Shown piece by piece: positions 39,800-49,913 of a DNA stretch of 64,000 nucleotides. The DNA is from Chaetoderma sp. LZ-2023a (taxonomy: Eukaryota; Mollusca; Caudofoveata; Chaetodermatida; Chaetodermatidae). Each line of letters starts with the position of its first letter. Position 1 is the first letter of the stretch. The stretch spans positions 42,299,142 through 42,363,141 of the forward strand of contig CM067373.1 in the NCBI GenBank assembly GCA_034401795.1. Reading direction: 5' to 3'. The notes under the pieces were generated by a model. It was not told the origin of the DNA. It saw only the letters and a list, made by a program, of their open reading frames with translations, and did not search any database. Made by a program: the position numbers and the translations under genes.

Positions 39800-40660
39800 C
39801 AAAGTCAGGTCCAGTCCATCTGGGAATGGCATATGGGATGACGAAGGCCCTAGGCGTGGCAAGCATTCCCAGGTAGCCACTGAGGAAGACTGGCTTGTCG
39901 CATGCCAATGGCTGATGGGTGTTAAGCCAGAACTCCAGGTGGAGCCTGGCTACCCAGCGCGACCAGTGCCCGTGGTTACTGTGTTAGCCGACGAATACCA
40001 TGCCATCTCTGCCCTATGCACAGCCTATCATTGATATGTTCGCGCAGACAGAGAAGTCCATTAAGTCTAATGGATGGAGAAGCCCCTTTGTGAGGTGGCA
40101 AGGCATTGTTGTATTGTGTCTGATCAATATCAGAAATTTGGCCATCCACACACAGGTTTGGGAGAAAACATGTTCCCTTGGTCGCGTTCTGACACAGGAA
40201 CCCCTGTGCACTAGCATCCTGCGCAGTGCTAATTCCGCGTTGCGTGATACGGAAGAAAGTATGGGAGTGGCCATTTCAGCCCTCTCGCACATTTCTCAGC
40301 GCCAACGGGGGGGGGGGGGGGGTTGGGAGGTTGTGTGTTAGCAGCATCTGCATCACACAACCCATCACCCGTCACAGTTCAGAGAACCATCCAGGATGGT
40401 AGTAACCTGGCTCTGGACTGCATGACGTGGTCGGTTATCCAGAGTTTCCGGGTGTGGAATTTGTGCCCGTCCCAGTATTTGTACAATAGGCTTCTGCGGA
40501 CGCCTATGTCAGGTCATGGTCTCTATTAAAGCATGGGGAGGGGGATGTTGGCTTCTCCAAGAGACGGTGACTCTGATTAACATCCAGAGGGTACTGCGCG
40601 AGCAATTCGAGGCACTCCGCCCCCTGCTTTCCGCCCACAGCAGGCCAGAGGTGGTGGTCA
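39800..40660 (+). pseudogene. DIRS ORF1 remnant, relic C
   Basis: Matches the second half of family A ORF1: ATEEDWLVACQWLMGVKPEL, then PSLPYAQPIIDMF, then NPSPVTVQRTIQDGSNLALD. The Cys cluster and first half are missing. A run of 16 G near 40307-40322 and several frame breaks separate the pieces. Confidence 0.75.
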
Positions 40661-40759
40661 GGTCAGGGGCCAACTACCAGCACAGCGTAGGCTATGGTCA
40701 TGCCGGTGCAGGCCAGTTGTGGTGGGGAGCAGGCTCCTCCAGCACAGTCCATCAGACAG

Positions 40760-42054
40760 CCCGCGCATCGGTCGGGTACCATCCCGACTGGATAACAAAT
40801 CTGCCACGCTTCTGTCTGTGGTGCCTATCTGGACTCCAAGAAATCCAGATCAACGTTTGTGTATAAAGGAAGAAGTAAAGTCCCTCATACAAAAATGAGC
40901 AATTCAGTCAGAGCAGGATTGTCCAGACTTCTATTCAACCCCTTTCCTAGTGACAAAGAGCACTGAGCGTGGAGACCAATTCTCAACCTCAAACCTCTGA
41001 ACAGGTTTATCTTCACTCTGAGTTTCAAAATGGAAACAGTAAAATCGGTGTTGGGGGTCGAAAAAAGGAATGTGCACTGCATCGATAGATTTAAAGAATG
41101 CATATTTTCACATTCCAATCGTGAAGAGCTTTCATCGGTACCTGAGATTTACCTTCCAGCGCCGGCAATGGGAATTCAGGGTTCTCCCATTCATGACCTC
41201 AACGGCTCGTCGGGTCTTCACAAGAGTGGTCCTTGTTATCACAGCATACCTCGACTGGAGACACATAGGAGTCTACACGTACATCGATGACTGGCTGTTA
41301 AAAGCACACAATCAAGTCTATCAGTAAATCTAGAGATAGTTGTGAAACTTCTGACAGATCTAGACTGGATAATCAACTTTCAAAATTCAGAGCTGACACC
41401 ATCCCAGAAATTTGTTTACCTGGGCATGTACTTTGATCTAGAGATAGGATATGTTTATCCATCTCAGGAAAGAATAGAATCACTCATCTCAATAATACAG
41501 TCAGTGTGCAACAGTCGTCATATCCTGGCATGGGTTTACTTGAGAATGCTGGGGTTGATGGTTTCTCTGGAACCAGTTATTCCACAGGCGGCCTTGCGCA
41601 GAGGCAGCCTATCCGTTTATTTCTCATGACACCTCCAATGGTGGATGAAAAGAGAGAATCTCCTAGAGTGGGTTATGCTGTCCCTTCCCAACCCTCAATT
41701 AATGATGTACAGGGAAGCATCGATGGAGGGTTGGTGAGCTTGCCTGGACTCAGGGCTCTGGAATCTGGAACAGTCACAGGAACACATAAATCTGCTAGAA
41801 ATGCGAGCAGTAGTCTTAGCCTTGGTACATTTCCTAGAGAAAGTTCAGGGCAAGATAGTTCTGGTTCGTTCAGACAACTCAACAGTAGTGACTTATATAG
41901 ACCGCCAGGGCGGAACGAAGTCATCCAGTCTCTGATATGGAAACTGCTTTGTTGGTGCCTAGATCATGAGATCACCCTGAAAGCAGCTCATATTCCGGGA
42001 AGATTGAATGTCTTAGAAGACTCATTGAGCCGAAGAATGAGTATCCTTCCCACG
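40760..42054 (+). pseudogene. DIRS RT-RNase H remnant, relic C
   Basis: Fragments across three frames: ASIDLKNAYFHIP near 41075, YIDDWLLKAHN near 41280, KFVYLGMYFDLEIGYVYPS near 41410, and the RNase H end HIPGRLNVLEDSLSRR near 41985. A deletion near 41630 joins regions that are separated in A1. Not functional. Confidence 0.85.
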
Positions 42055-42546
42055 AGTAGTAGAGAAATAGGACTGAACAAAACAGTGGATCCTGGAGGCT
42101 CCCTGGAGGGCAGGGAGGCTCTCATACATCACTCAGAATAATAAAACACTTGGCTCCTAGAGCCACCCCACCCTCCAGGGAAGCCCCCAGGAACCGTTTT
42201 TTATCTAGCGCCACCATCTACACATTTTAAAAGACCCTGGAGGTTGAAAACTCATCCAGGCTATGATCTCAAAACAGGCTGTCCTGTTTTTATCCACTCC
42301 TCGCCAACCTTCCGACAGCAATACAAAGCTAGTGTTATTAATCTACATGTGTGTGTGTGTGTGTGTGCGTGCATGCATGCGTGTGGTGTGTGTGCGTGCG
42401 TGCGGCGTGTGTGTTTTGGCCTAATCTATCAAATGTGATTTGAAAAACTAAAGCGCTCGACACATGGGATGCAGTCCATCTAGTTTGTTTAACGTATTAA
42501 AAGCATTAGTATGTTTCTTATTGATATCTTTTCGATGCTTCTGTAG
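42055..42546. other. Intron sequence before the RAD51B Walker A exon
   Basis: Contains an imperfect inverted pair built on CTGGAGG/CCTCCAG near 42090-42180 and an alternating (GT)n/(GCGT)n tract at 42348-42418. No other feature seen. Confidence 0.6.
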
Positions 42547-42725
42547 GTCGCTGGTCCATCCGGATGTGGAAAGACACAACTTTGTATAATGTTGAGTGTT
42601 CAGGCTGGCGTTGTCCGAGGTACTGATGGTCAAACTAGACTAACTCAAGGTGGTGGACGAGGTGAGGGAGGACTGGGTGGTGCTGTAATCTACATAGACA
42701 CAGAGTCAGCATTCAGTGCAGAGAG
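42547..42725 (+). CDS. RAD51B: RAD51B exon with Walker A
   Basis: A 179-base exon between a TTCTGTAG acceptor and a GTACAG donor. It encodes 59 residues plus two bases of an Arg codon. GPSGCGKTQ is the Walker A ATP-binding loop; GAVIYIDTESAFSAER is the strand and loop that follow, with a sequence typical of RAD51B. Between them is a Gly/Arg-rich stretch (QAGVVRGTDG through GGGRGEGGLGG) that appears about a dozen residues longer than in the vertebrate protein as I recall it. It joins the 14068-14181 exon phase 0 (TGTITE then VAGPSG). The following exon, which should start by completing the Arg codon, was not found within the window. Confidence 0.9.
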
Positions 42726-44187
42726 GTACAGTGTTACTAAACACACTACTATATATTGTTAAAGCTACATGGTCAGGCACATCAGATATAAAAATAATAC
42801 ATAAATCTCTATCTATATAATGTCATATTTCGTATGTTTATATGTTTTGAAACCATCTATGGCAGTCCTGCGTCTGTTGCTTATTTGTATTATTTTCTCA
42901 TTTTAATTTCACTCCCGATAGTAAAATTCAACTAAAAGCCTGAGGCAACAGGGTTTTCCAGACCCACAATGCATTGCGAAATTAATAATACGTCATCACG
43001 TATCACATGACATCAACGCGGATATCAAAGAAAACAAACAGCGGAACATAGTGGAAACATAAACCATAAAGTATGCCGAACAAATCGATTTGTACAAAGG
43101 AAGAGACAAAATTGCGACAGTTATGGGGAAATAGACATGTTAGACAGCACACCATTAATATATCTGTAGTAATAGCTCGTTGATATGAGTAGAACTCATC
43201 GATAAAACGGCTTAGTCAGTAGTCACACGGTTCGTTTGGAAGACTTCTTATTTACTGGACATGTAGATCTATTGAGTAGCCTGTACTGTATACATGGCCT
43301 GCCTTCCCAGTACGCTCGCTGGTGTAAATGGATATGCTGTCTAGTTATTGAGGTAAGTCATTCATATCTAGCCTTGTTGTCTATTTATTAGCCCTTACTC
43401 GGCAGATATATGCATGGTGACTTATGCTACACAATGTTGGTCTTAGACTTATGGAAAGTTCTGCCAGTGTATGTTTATAAAAACTGTATTCAGTTCTATT
43501 TTGTATGAAAACTGTTATAATTTAAACCTTTAATGCTCATATTTGGTCAAAAGCTTTAAATTAATATCTCACAGCAAATGTACATTGGCACACAAAGTGA
43601 AGACAATTAAAAAAAATCTAACATTGGAATGGCAGGCTAGATTATCGAACCAGTCATTCCAGTGGTAAATTTTCAAAAATTGTCTTGGTCAACATTTCTC
43701 ACTTCTATAGAGACTGTTTTAGCAGAGTTAGCCATTAACCCTTTCGAGGTCAAAGCCCTGATAAAATAAGTTTATACGTTATGAAATAAAGCATAATTGG
43801 AAGCCAAGAATCACTGGTCCCCCTTCAAGGTCTAGACCCCACCCTCTCATAGCTGCTGGTGTGATTGCTATACAACTCGCAACTGCTACCCCATTACCGC
43901 TACTACTGTCTCATTTTTGTTGCAAAAGTTCATTGTTCTGTCTGCTGTGACCTTTCTACTCCCATCATCTACACATTCAAGTAATGCTACCTCCATAAAT
44001 GAAGACAATATTCTGAGAGAATTTACTGTAAATTTCAAAAAGGAATTTCCTGCATGAGGATGTTGTGTGCACTACATGTGTATTTATCCCTGTACTTCTA
44101 AATATAATCTTAGAATCTAGCAGCTAGCAGCTAAGAGTTAGAAGTATACATGGACTAAATATAATCACAGAATCTGACAGCTGAGGG
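42726..44187. other. RAD51B intron, host sequence
   Basis: AT-rich with no ORF or exon that I can support. A degenerate relative of the palindromic MITE (GTCATTCCAGTGGTAAATTT) is at 43660-43680, with a TTAACCCTTTCG at 43735. Confidence 0.55.
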
Positions 44188-44190
44188 TTA

Positions 44191-44310
44191 GAACATAATA
44201 ACTTGGATAGCTGGGTGTTAGAACATAATAACTTGGATAGCTGGGTGTTAGAACATAATAACTTGGATAGCTGGGTGTTAGAACATAATAACTTGGATAG
44301 CTGCGGAGCT
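44191..44310. repeat. Tandem repeat, 30-bp unit, four copies
   Basis: GAACATAATAACTTGGATAG is repeated every 30 bases with almost no variation; the spacer is CTGGGTGTTA. Confidence 0.95.
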
Positions 44311-44385
44311 GAAATGTCTTGTGGTTACATATTTAACCGGTAACAACCTTTTTGTTCAAGAAAATTTCAATCCTCTAGTAGAAAA

Positions 44386-44514
44386 TGTCCATTTGCAGAC
44401 CAAGAGAAGGCTATTTTTGAAAATTAACCACTGGAATGACTGGCTCGGTTATCAAGCCAGTCATTCCAGTGGTAAATTAAACAAAATAGTGTTCTCATGG
44501 TCTGCAAATGGACA
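44386..44514. repeat. Palindromic MITE-like repeat, TGTCCATTTGCAGACC family
   Basis: The left arm TGTCCATTTGCAGACCAAGA returns as TGGTCTGCAAATGGACA, and the centre CTGGCTCGGTTATCAAGCCAG is a hairpin. Copies at 45102-45338 and 57511-57751 show flanking TTAACCCTTT and AAAGGGTT ends, so the whole element is about 240 bases. Confidence 0.8.
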
Positions 44515-44757
44515 GTTCTCAAGACCACTGCAGATGCTGTTTTTGGCTGATATGAGTGTTGAATGGTTAAAGCTAGACAGCCATTCCTGTCAAAAAATCT
44601 TTAAAACAATTTTTTTGTTTGCCAATGAACATTTCACATGGCGAGTGCAAGTAATTTTTGGCCACTGTTATTGTACGTATTTTAAAATAATTTATAATTA
44701 TTACCTATTTTGTATGTGTGTTACACTACACAAGACAATATATAATATATGTTTCTC

Positions 44758-44800
44758 ACGCACGCACACACGCACGCACACACGCACACACACACAAAAT
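44758..44800. repeat. (CACG/CA)n simple repeat
   Basis: Alternating CA and CG dinucleotides, about 40 bases. Confidence 0.9.
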
Positions 44801-45101
44801 ATTCAAGTAGGCAGAAGGTATGAAATTATTATTTTTTGTGGGCGGTGTTGCGGTTTCTTTTACCAGGGTTTTGCTGTTCAAATATTGTCAAATTTTAAGG
44901 TAGAAACTGTGATAAAATCACTGAAGATTTTAAAAAATCCAGCGGTTCTACTTTCCTGGGTAGAAATATTGAGGTAGCAATATGGGGGTGGCGGTGGTGG
45001 GGGGGGGGGGGGGCCCAGGTAGGTTGCAGCTATTGTTACAGATACATACTGTAGAGATAGGAAAGATACATAACATTTTTTAGGCCTTAGCATTGATACA
45101 A

Positions 45102-45338
45102 TTAACCCTTTAATGGTTAAATTTGGTCAAGAACATAAAAATATTCGTTTATGGAATGTCTATTTGTAGGCCAAGAGGATATTTTTTTATAATTTAGCAC
45201 TGAACTCAAATAACTGGCTCGGTTATCAAGCCAGTCATTCTACACAGTGGTAAATTGCCTTCTCCTGGCATGCAAATGGTCATTCCTCAAGACCACTATA
45301 GAGGCCGGTTTCGTCCGGCTTCACCATGAAAGGGTTGA
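45102..45338. repeat. Palindromic MITE, copy with visible termini
   Basis: TTAACCCTTTAATGG at the left and CCATGAAAGGGTTGA at the right are inverted copies; within lies the palindromic core CTGGCTCGGTTATCAAGCCAG. A TTAA next to CCCTTT fits a piggyBac-like MITE, but the right flank is TTGA, so the assignment is tentative. Confidence 0.65.
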
Positions 45339-45641
45339 TGTGACAGACACTTAAATAAATTGGTAACAAAATTTACATATACTAGGGCTGCAATCTATCC
45401 TTATTTTGCAGGAGGCCAAGCCTTGTAGCAGACGAGTCCTGTCTACAACCAATGCTGCCCATACCAGGAATTGCTCATCACTAGACAAAATGAGTTGATG
45501 TCAAGCACCTTCACGTTAACAGGATCTACGTGTGGTCTCTTAGGTCATATTTTTTAGTAAGTACATGTGCTATTAATTTTACCATGAAGTCTCGTGGTGG
45601 TGATGTAAATTACAACTGGCATGACTGGTAATATCATACAA

Positions 45642-45745
45642 ATAGGTGTGTGCACGCGCACACATACATGCATGTGTGCGTGTGCGTGCACACATACATG
45701 CATGTGTGCATGTGCGCGCACACATACATGCATGCATGCGTGTGC
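45642..45745. repeat. Alternating purine/pyrimidine tandem repeat
   Basis: Three copies of a unit built from GCGCACACATACATGCATGT, nearly all alternating purine and pyrimidine, so able to adopt Z-DNA. Confidence 0.85.
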
Positions 45746-46010
45746 CACTATATATAGTTCTCCAGTTCCGATTGAACCCTCAACAAACTTATGGGAGGTT
45801 GGTCTTGGGGACGTGAAGAGGCTTTATGTTTGTGGGAATCAGCAATACGTCAACATCATGGAAAGGATGGGGGGTAGGCCACTGTTCTACTGCTATGCAT
45901 GACTGGGTGGGTGTACATGGTCAAAAGATCATTCACAACAATCGCTTGTAAACACTGGCATTTTCTTTCTTGTTCTTCTTCTTGCATTCATCTTTCTCAT
46001 GACAGTAATC

Positions 46011-46370
46011 TTAGACTGCTTTCCTTATTTGGTGCATGAAAGCTGAAGTGGTCATCAAACTGTCTCTGTCTCCTCTGATCTCTTCAAAAGATACTTCAAT
46101 AGGCCAGAAGCTTCTCCTAGCCTGTTCATATCGCTGGCAGTGCTGCAAGAGATGTTCTGCTGTTTCTTCTACCTGCTGACACTCACAAAGTGTAGAATCT
46201 GTAATCTTGAGACGGTGAAGATGTGCACTGAGACGATTGGGACCAGTCCTCAATCTGAAGATACATGTCTGATCCTCCCTACTGAGGCTGTGTCTTTCAA
46301 AATTGATGTATTGCTCGATATCACTGCACGCTAGATCACCGTCTATATATATTTTAAAAACAAGAGGCAC
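46011..46370 (-). pseudogene. 3' end of a LINE ORF2, 5' truncated
   Basis: 119 codons on the minus strand. CIFRLRTGPNRLSAHLHRL, then CECQQVEETAEHLLQHC, then YEQARRSFWP, match the C-terminal zinc-like segment (C-x-C, E-E-T-x-x-H-x-x-x-x-C) found after RNase H in several LINE clades. After the stop the minus strand becomes an A/G-rich tail (about 45960-45985), as at LINE 3' ends. Upstream coding is absent, which fits the usual 5' truncation. The clade cannot be named from this length. Confidence 0.75.
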
Positions 46371-46375
46371 AAGGG

Positions 46376-46748
46376 GCCTGTATGGCTCACCTGGAGCATA
46401 GGCATTTCAACTACAGGTAGAATGGCCATCAACAATAAGTCTAACCCTAAGAGTTGAGCAGAACTGTAACAAGGAAACAGAGGCCATGTTTCTTTATGTA
46501 TCAACTTCTCTTGAACAAACTATAACGGCCCTTAGCCATCAATATATTATCTCCCAAATATCGGCCCAATCCATTCAGCAAAAAAGATTTTTATAAGACA
46601 TTTAAAAAAATTGTCCGAATTCCAAGATAGCTACCGGCACTAATTGGCCGAATGGCTTTGTTTGAACAAACCTGAATCTATGCCCTAAGGATGCATCATG
46701 CCAAATATAATTGAAATCGGCCAGTAGTTCTCGAGAAGACATTTTAAA
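46376..46748. repeat. Host dispersed repeat, AAGAGGC-GGGGCCT type
   Basis: ACAAGAGGCACAAGGGGCCT, then GGCTCACCTG, then the CCAAGATAGC / TTGAACAAACCTGAA phrases and TCTCGAGAAGACATTTTAAA. A fuller relative lies at 55045-55720. A3 is inserted at its end. Confidence 0.65.
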
Positions 46749-46765
46749 TTTCACTTCAAGAGTAT

Positions 46766-46955
46766 ACTTACCTCCCTAATACTTTTGATATTGCTAAATA
46801 TTGGCTTTCACTCAATAAACACTCAGATTTAAAACAGTTAGGTGCCCCTACTGGGCAGGGAGTCAGAGCGTAGTCTGGCGGATGCCAGCCCCACCACCGC
46901 GCATGCGCAGACTAGCACTTCCTTTTTGCTAGATTATTGGCAAAGAGAACACACA
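46766..46955 (+). repeat. Left inverted terminal repeat of A3
   Basis: Carries A3-specific bases (GATGCCAGCCCC, GCGCAGACTAGC) that reappear complemented in the right repeat at 53560-53752. Confidence 0.9.
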
Positions 46956-47034
46956 TGTCTTTTTGAGTCATAAGCTTTTCTCGCTCTTAAACTGTTATTT
47001 TGTGTATATTTTGGAGTGATAGTGTCTGATTTGT

Positions 47035-47085
47035 ATGGCAGGAGGGAACACTTCGCCACAGGAGGACTTAGGACCTTTAAATCAG
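47035..47085 (+). CDS. Leader exon of DIRS ORF1, A3
   Basis: MAGGNTSPQEDLGPLNQ, 17 codons, ending at CAG followed by GTGACT. Length, final Gln and donor are as in A1/A2 although the residues differ. Confidence 0.62.
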
Positions 47086-47848
47086 GTGACTTCTAGTAAA
47101 ATTAGCGAGTTTTCTTCCCGGTGTATTGTGTTTCCGGGACTCGCGTTTACCGTGATAAGCGCCTTAGTTAGTTGGTTTAGGTCAACTCGGTGCTACCTAG
47201 GACTAATTTCTCTTTCTGTTTATGTCCACAGGTCTGTATGACGCTAGGTGGTGACATCACAGTTGCTGAGAGTTAGTTTTCTCTCCACCATGGTTCCATT
47301 TCCTACTAACACTGTTAGGTTATCTAACCAAAAGAAAAATATGTCCAGTGAGTTGGAGGCCTAGTATAAAGGTCTTCTCACTTTGCCCTCTTGATCCAAT
47401 TCCTTCCCCATGAGGTGGAGAGAGTTAAGAGGCGTGCAGATGGTGGAGTTCTCCGTTCGTCACGTTGGATGGTTTGTCTATACAAAGTGTCAGGTATCTA
47501 GTTATTGATAATGTGGTGATGTTAATTATTGTAAACAAACAAAGGGAGATAATTAACATTTTTGCCAGAAAAGAGTTATCTATATGTATCTGATGGTTGT
47601 GTAGTCAACTTATCCATTCAGCATACAATTCGTCCTTGCACTTGGATGTTTTGTTGGGATCGAATTTTTCCTGTCACGGGATTAATGACGTCATAATCAG
47701 CCTGGCTATGTGTTTATCAGCAATTCAAGCGCTATGCTGTTTCTGATGTATATTGATCTTTATGATCGTTTTTTCCTTCTCTTTGAGTTGGATTGAGTTT
47801 CTAAGCTTAACTAGTTGCTCATACTCCTTGTCCTTTGCCCTGTTTCAG

Positions 47849-49913
47849 GGACCGGGTTGCGCGTCCTGTGGTCGTTTTCTTCTGGATAAGTTCTGGCCGC
47901 ATCTGTGCTGTCAATGTAGCCCTTGTGGTCCATTTGTTAATTGTGACATATGTAAGCACTGGGGGGGGCGAGTTAATGTCCGAATTCTTGTGCTGCTTAC
48001 AGGCGACGGACAAGGTGGTAGAGGAGGAGAAGAAGAAGAAGCGGAAACGAGAGGTTGTAAGTAGGAAGGGTAAGGGGAAGGTCTCGTCCGCGGTGGATAT
48101 GGAGGCCTTCCGGACCGAGATGTTGGGAGAGATGAAGAGGACAATAAAGGATTTGGTTCCAGGGTTGCTTCGTGGCATGCTTCCTGGACCAAATCCTTTA
48201 CTGTCCTCGTCATCGGCTTCGGAGCAGGTAATCCCCGCCTCTGGATCGATTTTCCTTAGTCCGCTTCCGTTGTTCGACGATCCAAAGGTGGCCCCATTAG
48301 AGGGGGCGTTCCACGGCCCTGGCAGCAGGCTTATTGCCGCGCCGATAGGGGACCGTGGACGGTTGTCGCTGGAACCCGCGGGCTGCTTATCAGTCCAGGG
48401 GTATCCGCACGCCGCGGTGGCCAGTACCTCCTATGGCACCGTTCCTGGTCAGCCCGGGTTAGCTCTCTTTGCTGACCCGGGGTCTAATCTTTCTGACCAG
48501 GGTAATGAGGATTACCTGCTAGGGTCGCCGTCTGACGACGTGGACATGGATGAAGACGTTTGTGCACCCCTCGCGGGGAATACAGGCGCCTTATTCCACG
48601 GTTTTACTCACCCTGGAGTAAAGTCCGCGGCTCAGGTGGTGGCCCAGGGCGCTGCTGATGGCCAGCGGTACCGCATACCTCGGCTTGCCGAGGGTGTTGC
48701 TGGTGCTGGCCGGGCCCGTGGTGAGACTATATATACCCCGCGCTCTGCCACGGTGCCTGCTCCTGGTCAAACCAGTGATATTCTCATGCCGGTGCTGTCA
48801 GGCCCGCGTGTTTTCCCTGGCTTGCCAGGTGTATCAGCATACCCGCCGTCAAGCTCTACTGCTTGCGCTCAGGAGGAAGACGAAGGACCCCGTCTTGTAG
48901 AGCGCTCGCAGTTAGCCACGGAGGAGGATTGGTATGACGCTTGCCAGTGGTTGGTGAGCGTTAGGCCTGATCTGCCCGTGGAGCAGTCGGCTAGCCAGCG
49001 TGTTCACACGCCGTGGTTAGCTGGGAAACCGACTGCTAACGCTATGCCTTCTCTGCCGCTGGCGGAGCATGTCGTTGACATGTTCAAGGCGGCGGAGTCG
49101 TCCATTAAGTCGAGTGGACGTCTCGCGAAGGCCCCTCGCGAGGTGGCCAGGCGTTGTCGCATCGTGCCCCTGGATTACCAGCGGTACGGTGTGGTACCCA
49201 AGCCCAGCGTGGATGACCGCGCGGCTTTGGGTGAGGATGCGCGGCCAGGCACCCGTTCTGACGCGGGTGTCTTGTGCGCGAACGCGTTGCGTTCGGCGAA
49301 TACCGCGTTGCGTGATGCGGAGGAGAGTGGGAGGGCTTCGATTGCCGCTCTGTCCCACGTCTCCCAGCTGTTACAGGGGGTAGTAACGGCATCCGCATCG
49401 CGCCAGCCAAGTCCGGTCACTGTCCAGCGAACCATCCAGGATGGTATTAACCTGGCGCTGGACTGTGTGACTCGGGCGGTGACCAGGAGTGTCAGGGCAA
49501 GACGCACGTTTGCCCTGGACAATCTGTGCCCGTCTCAGGACCTGTACAATAGGCTACTGCGTACGCCTATGATGGGCCCTGGTCTTTTTGGAGGTGAGGG
49601 ATGTCGCCACCTCCAGGAGACGGTCACCCTGGTGAATAACCAGAGGGCGCTGCGCGAGCAGTTTGATGTGCTGCGTCGTGCTAACGCTCGCGCCGCGGCC
49701 CCGGCGTATCGTCCCCTGCAGGCTCGAGGTGGTGCTGGCCAGGTCAGTGGCCAGCCACCGTCGCAGCGTCGGCCTCGGCCGCGTGCGATTCGGCCAGCAG
49801 CGAGGGGGGCGCAGGTTCCTCAGCCGCCGTCAGCCAGGCAGCCGCCCGCGCACCGAGGTGCGCGCGGGGCGGGGGGGGGCGCGCGAGGATCTGGGCGTGG
49901 TTATCGGTCCTGA
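47849..49913 (+). pseudogene. DIRS ORF1 main exon, A3, shifted in a G run
   Basis: Starts after TTTCAG with GPGCASCGRF, HLCCQCSPC and CDIC, the same Cys cluster as A1. The G run at 47961-47968 has eight G against seven in A1 and A2, moving the frame; after it the remaining 640 codons are open to a TGA at 49911-49913. A one-base indel in a homopolymer may be an assembly error, in which case ORF1 is complete. Confidence 0.78.

Larger units (their letters stand above)
38433..42054 (+). mobile_element. Old truncated DIRS element, relic C
   Basis: The left end resembles that of A3 (TTCACTTCAAG, then ATACTTACCACCCTGATAC), followed by a decayed inverted repeat with GCGCATGCGC. ORF1 and RT remnants follow. 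It breaks off inside RNase H/methyltransferase coding at about 42054, and no ICR or right repeat follows. More diverged than A1-A3, so an older insertion. Confidence 0.8.

Noticed and set aside
44321..44977. 218-codon ORF in the RAD51B intron
   Set aside because: It runs through the palindromic MITE and a CA repeat, has low-complexity AT-rich composition, and shows no family features.
45417..45485. Possible next RAD51B exon after TTATTTTGCAG
   Set aside because: The acceptor looks good and one frame stays open for about 20 codons, but the residues (PSLVADESCLQP) do not resemble the conserved LVEIA segment expected after AFSAER, and a stop follows.
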